DNA of 11,864 nucleotides from Flavobacteriaceae bacterium. GTDB taxonomy: Bacteria > Bacteroidota > Bacteroidia > Flavobacteriales > Flavobacteriaceae. Both the position numbers and the translations under genes were made by a program. The notes beneath the pieces were generated by a model. That model had not been told where the DNA came from. It did no database searches and saw only the letters and a list, made by a program, of their open reading frames with translations. Every line of letters starts with the position of its first letter. Positions within the stretch are counted from its first letter, which is position 1. Shown here piece after piece: positions 7,409 to 11,864 of the stretch. The DNA is taken from NCBI GenBank assembly GCA_014239895.1, contig JAAZXZ010000061.1, forward strand, positions 1-11,864, given 5' to 3'.

Positions 7409-8158
7409 ATGGCAAAGATAAAAACAGTTTTAGTTTCACAACCTAAACCAACATTGGTAAATTCACCATATTTTGATCTTCAGAAAAAAAGGAAGTTAAA
7501 AATTGATTTCGTTCCCTTTATTCATGTAAAAGGAGCAACTCTTAAAGAAATCAGATTACAAAAAGTTGATTTATCTAAATTTTCATCTATAATATTAACA
7601 AGCAGATACGCGGTTGATCATTATTTTAGAGTATGTGAGAGAATGAGGTTTAAAGTTCCTGATTCTATGAAATATTTTTGTCAATCAGAAGCTGTAGCTT
7701 TCTACCTTCAAAAATATGTTGTTTACAGAAAAAGGAAAATATATGTTGGTGAAAGATCATTTAAAGAACTATGTCCTATAATATCAAAGCATAAAGATGA
7801 AAATTTTTTACTACCTACAACAGATAAGCTAAAACCTGAGGTTCCTGAACTTCTTGATAGTCTTGATATAAAATGGAAAAGATGTGTATTTTATAAAACG
7901 GTAATAAGCGATCTAACTGAATTAGCGGATGTCACATATGATGTTTTAGTTTTCTTTAGTCCATCAGGAATTGAATCTCTATTTCAAAACTTTCCAGAAT
8001 TTAAACAAAATGGAACAAAAATTGCAGTTTTTGGTTCAATAACAAGGAAAGCTGTAGAAGAGAAAGGTCTTAATGTAGATATCTATGCTCCTTCTCCAGA
8101 ATTTCCTTCTATGACAATGGCCTTAGATAATTTTATTTCTAAATCAAACAAAAAATAG
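7409..8158 (+). CDS. hemD: Uroporphyrinogen-III synthase (flavobacterial type)
   Basis: The enzyme closes hydroxymethylbilane with inversion of ring D to give uroporphyrinogen III, the precursor of heme and sirohaem. The 249-residue protein has the normal length and two-domain pattern of the family: ILTSRYAVDHYF (62-73) in the first half, a hinge crossing, then VFFSPSGIESLF (181-192) and IAVFGSITRKAVEEKGL (205-221). Y162 in VFYKT matches the conserved active-site Tyr region. The N-terminus (VLVSQPKP, NSPYFDLQ) and the SEAVAFYLQKYVVYRKRK block (93-110) closely match flavobacterial HemD proteins as I recall them. This family is weakly conserved, so HemD activity rests on overall resemblance. 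It is downstream of the DUF4271 gene; no other hem gene is in the window. Its stop is one base from the convergent pckA stop. Confidence 0.88.
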   Translation: MAKIKTVLVSQPKPTLVNSPYFDLQKKRKLKIDFVPFIHVKGATLKEIRLQKVDLSKFSSIILTSRYAVDHYFRVCERMRFKVPDSMKYFCQSEAVAFYLQKYVVYRKRKIYVGERSFKELCPIISKHKDENFLLPTTDKLKPEVPELLDSLDIKWKRCVFYKTVISDLTELADVTYDVLVFFSPSGIESLFQNFPEFKQNGTKIAVFGSITRKAVEEKGLNVDIYAPSPEFPSMTMALDNFISKSNKK

Positions 8159-8159
8159 A

Positions 8160-9770
8160 CTATCTAGCATTTGGAGCGCCATCTAAAATTGATTTATCAG
8201 CAAATTCGTTAAATTTTTCAAAATTTTTGATAAAATAGTTGGACAACATATACGCCTTTTTATAATATTCTTTGTCATTATTCCAAGTTTTTCTAGGACT
8301 CAAAATATCAGAAGGGACATTTGGGCATTCTCTTGGCTGCTTAACATTAAAAACAGAATGAACATGATAATTTTTATTATTTATTCTGTCTAATTCACCA
8401 TCCATTGCAGCATTGATCATTGCTCTTGTATATTTTAATTTCATTCTTTTTCCTATACCATATGGTCCTCCAGTCCATCCAGTATTTACTAGCCAAACAT
8501 TAACATTTGACTTTTTCATTTTCTTTATTAGCATTTTTGCATAAATAGTTGGATGTAATGGCATAAAAGGAGCGCCAAAACATGCAGAAAATGATGGTTC
8601 AGGCTCATTAATACCTGCTTCTGTCCCTGCAACTTTTGATGTATATCCAGATATGAAGTGATATGCAGACTGAGCAGGATTTAATTTTGATATTGGAGGC
8701 AAAACTCCAAAAGCATCTGCTGTTAAAAAAAAGATATTTCTAGGGTTTTCTCCTTGTGAAGGTGTCATTATGTTTTCAATAAAGTGTATGGGATAACTAA
8801 CCCTTGTGTTTTGAGTTATTGATTTGTTACTATAATCAACAGCACACTTATCATCTATAATTACATTTTCTAGTAAAGCTCCAGGTTTGATTGCATTATA
8901 TATCTCAGGCTCTTTATCTTTAGATAAATTTATAACTTTGGCATAACACCCTCCTTCAAAATTAAAAATTTCGTTTTTCGAATTCCATCCATGCTCATCA
9001 TCTCCAATAAGTCTTCTACTACTATCGGTAGATAAGGTAGTTTTCCCAGTACCAGACAAGCCAAAGAAAATAGATGTATCCCCATTGCTTCCAGTATTTG
9101 CGCTACAATGCATGGACAACACATTCTTGTATGTAGGTAAAGTAAAATTTAAAACTGAAAAAATCCCTTTTTTTATTTCGCCTGTATATCCTGTGCCTCC
9201 AACAATTATAACCTTACTTGTAAAGTTAATTATTGCAAAATTTTTGTCATTTACATTATCAATTGATGGATCTGCATAGAAATTTGGTGCATTAATTATG
9301 GTCCATTCAGGCCTAAACCCTTTAATTGAATCCTCATCTAGTCTAAGGAACATGTTATATACAAAAATATCACTCCAGGGAATTTCACAAATAGTTCTTA
9401 TATTAATTTTACATTCATCATTTGCACATGCATAAGCATCTCTTACGTATAACTCTTTGTTTGACAGATGCTTTGTTATTTTATTATATAAATTTTCGAA
9501 TGAAGTTTGGTCTATTGGAATATTTATATCTCCCCACCAAACCTTTTCTGCAGTTATCTCATCCTTAACAATATATCTGTCTTTTGGTGATCTTCCTGTA
9601 AATTTTCCGGTATTTATTGATAGAACTCCATCATTGGTAAGTTGTCCTAAATTTTTTGAAATTGATATTTCATACAGGTCTGATACGGGAAGATTATAAT
9701 TTATTTTTGCTTTATGTATCCCATAAGCATCTAAGGAGATATTTCTTGAAATATTAGAGTTACTATTCAT
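8160..9770 (-). CDS. pckA: Phosphoenolpyruvate carboxykinase (ATP)
   Basis: This cytoplasmic enzyme decarboxylates and phosphorylates oxaloacetate with ATP to form PEP, the entry step of gluconeogenesis. The 536-residue protein has the expected length and all family landmarks: R60 in FTGRSPKDRYIV (substrate binding), YTGEIKKG (196-202) with the metal-site Lys, MHCSANTG with H221, the P-loop GLSGTGKTTLS (237-247), the kinase-2 motif IGDDEHGW with D257, and R323 in TRVSYPIHF. INEPEPSFSACFGAPFM (387-403) is also characteristic. It is the ATP-type, not the GTP-type, enzyme. It stands alone, divergent from the saccharopine dehydrogenase gene and convergent with hemD. Expression is probably carbon-dependent in this family, but no regulator site is proven; several short dyads lie in its upstream region. 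Confidence 0.97.
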   Translation of the reverse strand: MNSNSNISRNISLDAYGIHKAKINYNLPVSDLYEISISKNLGQLTNDGVLSINTGKFTGRSPKDRYIVKDEITAEKVWWGDINIPIDQTSFENLYNKITKHLSNKELYVRDAYACANDECKINIRTICEIPWSDIFVYNMFLRLDEDSIKGFRPEWTIINAPNFYADPSIDNVNDKNFAIINFTSKVIIVGGTGYTGEIKKGIFSVLNFTLPTYKNVLSMHCSANTGSNGDTSIFFGLSGTGKTTLSTDSSRRLIGDDEHGWNSKNEIFNFEGGCYAKVINLSKDKEPEIYNAIKPGALLENVIIDDKCAVDYSNKSITQNTRVSYPIHFIENIMTPSQGENPRNIFFLTADAFGVLPPISKLNPAQSAYHFISGYTSKVAGTEAGINEPEPSFSACFGAPFMPLHPTIYAKMLIKKMKKSNVNVWLVNTGWTGGPYGIGKRMKLKYTRAMINAAMDGELDRINNKNYHVHSVFNVKQPRECPNVPSDILSPRKTWNNDKEYYKKAYMLSNYFIKNFEKFNEFADKSILDGAPNAR

Positions 9771-9877
9771 AGAAAATAACTTTAAAATTTATATAAATAG
9801 TTGGTAAAAATAATCTAAAATTATTAATTAATAGAATTTTATTTTAGTAATATTACTTAATATTTTATTTAAAATAA
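9771..9877. promoter_or_regulatory. Divergent pckA / saccharopine dehydrogenase promoter region with dyads
   Basis: These 107 very A/T-rich bases must hold the promoters of both divergent genes. Three dyads are visible. TATTAATTAATA at 9822-9833 is perfect and sits inside a longer imperfect dyad (9817-9840) with a 2-base bulge. AGTAATATTACT at 9846-9857 is also perfect. TATTTTA and TAAAATA arms around TT lie at 9861-9876, next to the dehydrogenase ATG. No exact TAnnTTTG -7 element is present on either strand. In nearly pure A/T sequence short dyads are common, so operator function is only a possibility. Confidence 0.35.
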
Positions 9878-11224
9878 ATGAGAAACATATTGATCATTGG
9901 AGCAGGAAAATCCACCCCTTATATAGTAAAATATTTAACGCATAAGTCTTCAAAAGAAAATTTATTTCTAACTATTGGAGACATAGATATAAATAATGCA
10001 AAGAAATTATCTGCTGGCTCTACAAATATTAGGGCTATTAAATTTGATATTTTAAATAAAAAAAATAGTAGTGAGCAAATTTTTCAATCTGATATTGTTA
10101 TTTCTATGCTACCCGCAAGATTTCATCTTTTGGTTGCAAGGGAGTGTTTAAAGTACAAAAAAAGTCTTTTAACAGCCTCCTATATTAGTGATCAAATGAA
10201 TGAACTTGATCATGAAGTCAAAAGGTTAGGAATAATATTTATGAATGAGATTGGCGTTGATCCAGGAATTGATCATATGAGTGCCATGAAAATAATTGAT
10301 AAGATTAAAGATGAGGGCAATGAGCTAGTTATGTTCAAGTCCTATACAGGCGGATTAATTGCTCCTGAAAGTGACAATAACTTATGGAATTATAAATTCA
10401 CATGGAACCCTAGGAATGTAGTTCTAGCGGGGCAAGGTGGTGATGCAATATTTATTGAAAGAGATAAACAGAAACAAATTCCATATAGTAAACTCTTTAA
10501 GAATACTGAACCATTGAAAATTGATGGATATGGAAGTTTTGAAGCTTATCCTAATAGAGATTCATTAAAATATAGAAGTATATACAAACTAGATAATATC
10601 AGCACCATATTAAGAGGGACAATTAGAAGGCCTGGATTTTCTAACGCTTGGAATGTTTTTGTAAGTCTTGGCATGACAGATGATAGCTACTCCATTCAAA
10701 ACTCACATATGATGAGCTATAGTAACTATGTTGATTATTTTCTTTCATCAAATTCAATTAAATCAATTGAATCAAGAATAAAGAATAAATTAGGGATTAA
10801 TGAAACAAATGTGATATGGCATAAATTGCTAGAATTAGATATTTTTAGTAGTACAAAAAAAATTCCTTTAAAAAATGCAACACCAGCTCAAATACTTGAG
10901 TATATCTTATTGCAAAGCTGGCAATTAGAAAAAAATGATAAAGACATGGTTGTTATGTACCATAAGTTTGGTTATAAAAAAAATAAAAAAAATTATCAAA
11001 TTGATTCTACAATGGTTAGCATTGGAGAAGATGAAACATATACAGCAATGGCAAAAACAGTTGGACTACCATTAGCAATTGCAACTTTAGGCATACTAAA
11101 TAAGAAAATAAAATCTACTGGAGTTCAATTGCCTGTTTCTAAAGAGATATATATACCAATTCTAAAAGAACTAGAAGAATATAATATTAAATTTAAAGAA
11201 AAGCCTGTACCATTTAAACTTTAA
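9878..11224 (+). CDS. Saccharopine dehydrogenase family protein (Lys9-like)
   Basis: The 448-residue protein matches the glutamate-forming saccharopine dehydrogenase family, which oxidises saccharopine to glutamate and aminoadipate semialdehyde using NAD(P)+. An N-terminal Rossmann fold carries ILIIGAGKST (4-13) and an acidic GDID (34-37) after the second strand; an Asp there is often associated with NAD, though this is weak evidence. Family blocks follow: SMLPARFH (76-83), NEIGVDPGIDHMSAM (123-137), SYTGGL (154-159), GYGSFEAYPNRDSLKYRSIY (216-235), LRGTIRRPGFSNAW (244-257), and near the C-terminus GEDETYTAMAKTVGLPLAI. Since Bacteroidota usually make lysine through diaminopimelate, a catabolic role is more likely, but the lysine-ketoglutarate reductase partner is not in the window. 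Carboxynorspermidine synthase is a related alternative; the full-length match favours saccharopine dehydrogenase. The ATG has an A/T leader without a Shine-Dalgarno sequence. Confidence 0.9.
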   Translation: MRNILIIGAGKSTPYIVKYLTHKSSKENLFLTIGDIDINNAKKLSAGSTNIRAIKFDILNKKNSSEQIFQSDIVISMLPARFHLLVARECLKYKKSLLTASYISDQMNELDHEVKRLGIIFMNEIGVDPGIDHMSAMKIIDKIKDEGNELVMFKSYTGGLIAPESDNNLWNYKFTWNPRNVVLAGQGGDAIFIERDKQKQIPYSKLFKNTEPLKIDGYGSFEAYPNRDSLKYRSIYKLDNISTILRGTIRRPGFSNAWNVFVSLGMTDDSYSIQNSHMMSYSNYVDYFLSSNSIKSIESRIKNKLGINETNVIWHKLLELDIFSSTKKIPLKNATPAQILEYILLQSWQLEKNDKDMVVMYHKFGYKKNKKNYQIDSTMVSIGEDETYTAMAKTVGLPLAIATLGILNKKIKSTGVQLPVSKEIYIPILKELEEYNIKFKEKPVPFKL

Positions 11225-11231
11225 AAATTAC

Positions 11232-11864
11232 TTAATAAATTTTTCTATTATCAAAACTTAGTGCTCCAATCTTATTATTTAATCCTTTAATCCATGGACC
11301 ATTGTATATATCTTTAGTGCCTATATATTCTTTATTGGGTAACCAAGTCACTGCAAAATATTTTTGATCACTTTTTAACTTGATAATGATTTGTTCATCT
11401 TTAGACTCAACACTATTTACAACTCCACTAATATAGGGTCTGTTCTTGTTTAAACTAAAAAAAAACTGATCCTTCATTAAATATTTGGTCCCATTTAACT
11501 CATAAAACTTTTCTATTTGAACTGGTTGGTCAAAACTTAATGTTATTTCTTTTTTTCCACTGTAATAGGCTTTTAATAATTGTGGAGGAGTAATAATTGA
11601 TGCTTGTTTTTCCTCAAATAAATCGCGAGATACTAGCGGCAATATTCGATTAGCAAGCTCTTTATATCCCTCGAAAGAAAAGTGACAGCCATCGTGTCCA
11701 GTAACAGCTGTAGTAGACATTATTTTTACATGATCATACTTTTTTGAAATCTGAGTTTGAATTTCACGAATTTCAGATTGAAAAGCATCGCCGCATCCCG
11801 GATGTATCTGAAACAGATATATTTTCTCTAAACCTTTATATACACGTTTCCAGTCTTTATTTAA
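11232..11864 (-). CDS. SGNH hydrolase / sialate O-acetylesterase-like protein, 5' end missing
   Basis: The frame is open without a stop from 11232 to the window edge, so 210 C-terminal residues are visible. The ATG at 11720 is internal to the fold, because the 48 codons before it encode matching sequence, including YLFQIHPGCG and a helix EIREIQTQISKKYDHV. The motif GHDGCHFSFEGYKELANRI (residues about 56-74 of the visible part) is the GDSL/SGNH block V, with D58 and H61 as the likely catalytic Asp and His. The nucleophilic Ser must lie upstream, outside the window. After about residue 90, a beta-rich C-terminal domain (LLKAYYSGKKEITLSFDQP, then LPNKEYIGT and GPWIKG) is typical of secreted carbohydrate acetylesterases in Bacteroidota. 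Its substrate is unknown, and a signal peptide cannot be checked. It converges on the dehydrogenase gene with seven bases between the stops. Confidence 0.8.
   Translation of the reverse strand, partial: LNKDWKRVYKGLEKIYLFQIHPGCGDAFQSEIREIQTQISKKYDHVKIMSTTAVTGHDGCHFSFEGYKELANRILPLVSRDLFEEKQASIITPPQLLKAYYSGKKEITLSFDQPVQIEKFYELNGTKYLMKDQFFFSLNKNRPYISGVVNSVESKDEQIIIKLKSDQKYFAVTWLPNKEYIGTKDIYNGPWIKGLNNKIGALSFDNRKIY

Noticed and set aside
8930..9699. Three short open frames (8930-9124 minus, 9085-9279 plus, 9457-9699 plus) inside pckA
   Set aside because: They overlap the conserved core of pckA in other frames and have no recognisable domains or start signals.
11223..11244. AAAAATT / AATTTTT stem with an 8-base loop between the convergent genes, as a terminator
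   Set aside because: The stem is only 7 A/T pairs, which would be very weak, and such repeats are expected by chance in this base composition.
11232..11720. A complete 162-residue protein starting at the ATG at 11720
   Set aside because: The same frame stays open to the window edge and the upstream codons encode sequence expected of an SGNH hydrolase, so the gene is a partial one and this ATG is internal.
1..11864. Mobile elements, phage genes, CRISPR arrays, tRNA or rRNA genes, defence or toxin-antitoxin modules
   Set aside because: No transposase, integrase, repeat array, clover-leaf or paired small toxin-like genes could be seen; the window is almost completely filled by ordinary core genes.

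Overview
The window looks like a compact piece of chromosome from an AT-rich member of the Bacteroidota, most likely Flavobacteriia and possibly a marine lineage with a small genome. Three things suggest this. Several proteins match families I know mainly from that group: a DUF4296 lipoprotein, a DUF4271 membrane protein, a stand-alone LuxE-like acyl-protein synthetase, and a dihydroorotase with the Bacteroidota-style DDQVHFREPG motif. No start codon has a convincing Shine-Dalgarno sequence; leaders are A/T-rich. One intergenic region carries a TAnnTTTG-type -7 element. I see no rRNA, tRNA, CRISPR array, transposase, integrase or phage gene, and no gene-free stretch over about 110 bases.

Layout. 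Positions 22-1724 (minus) hold a response regulator followed by a translationally coupled histidine kinase of PhoB/PhoR type. A 100-base divergent region separates them from a luxE-like gene (1825-2805, plus). That gene converges, 2 bases apart, on a minus-strand run read from 6660 down to 2808: family 2 glycosyltransferase, dihydroorotase (pyrC), DUF4296 lipoprotein, tyrosyl-tRNA synthetase (tyrS). The first three are joined by a 1-base gap and an ATGA overlap; tyrS follows after 28 bases. Divergent from the glycosyltransferase are a DUF4271 membrane protein and a uroporphyrinogen-III synthase (hemD), 6736-8158. hemD converges, 1 base apart, on ATP-dependent PEP carboxykinase (pckA, 8160-9770, minus). 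A 107-base divergent region with several small dyads leads to a saccharopine dehydrogenase family gene (9878-11224, plus). This converges on a carbohydrate-esterase-like SGNH hydrolase gene whose 5' end lies outside the window (11232-11864, minus).

Functionally this is mostly core metabolism and envelope biology: pyrimidine synthesis, tyrosyl-tRNA charging, tetrapyrrole synthesis, gluconeogenesis, probable lysine catabolism, prenyl-phosphate sugar donor synthesis and one two-component system. I found no convincing new multi-gene system. The points most worth a second look are the stand-alone LuxE-like protein, the dihydroorotase with Gln in place of a metal-binding His, paired GTG starts that each overlap the TGA of an ATG mini-ORF, the DUF4271-hemD pairing, and the very tight convergent gene ends.
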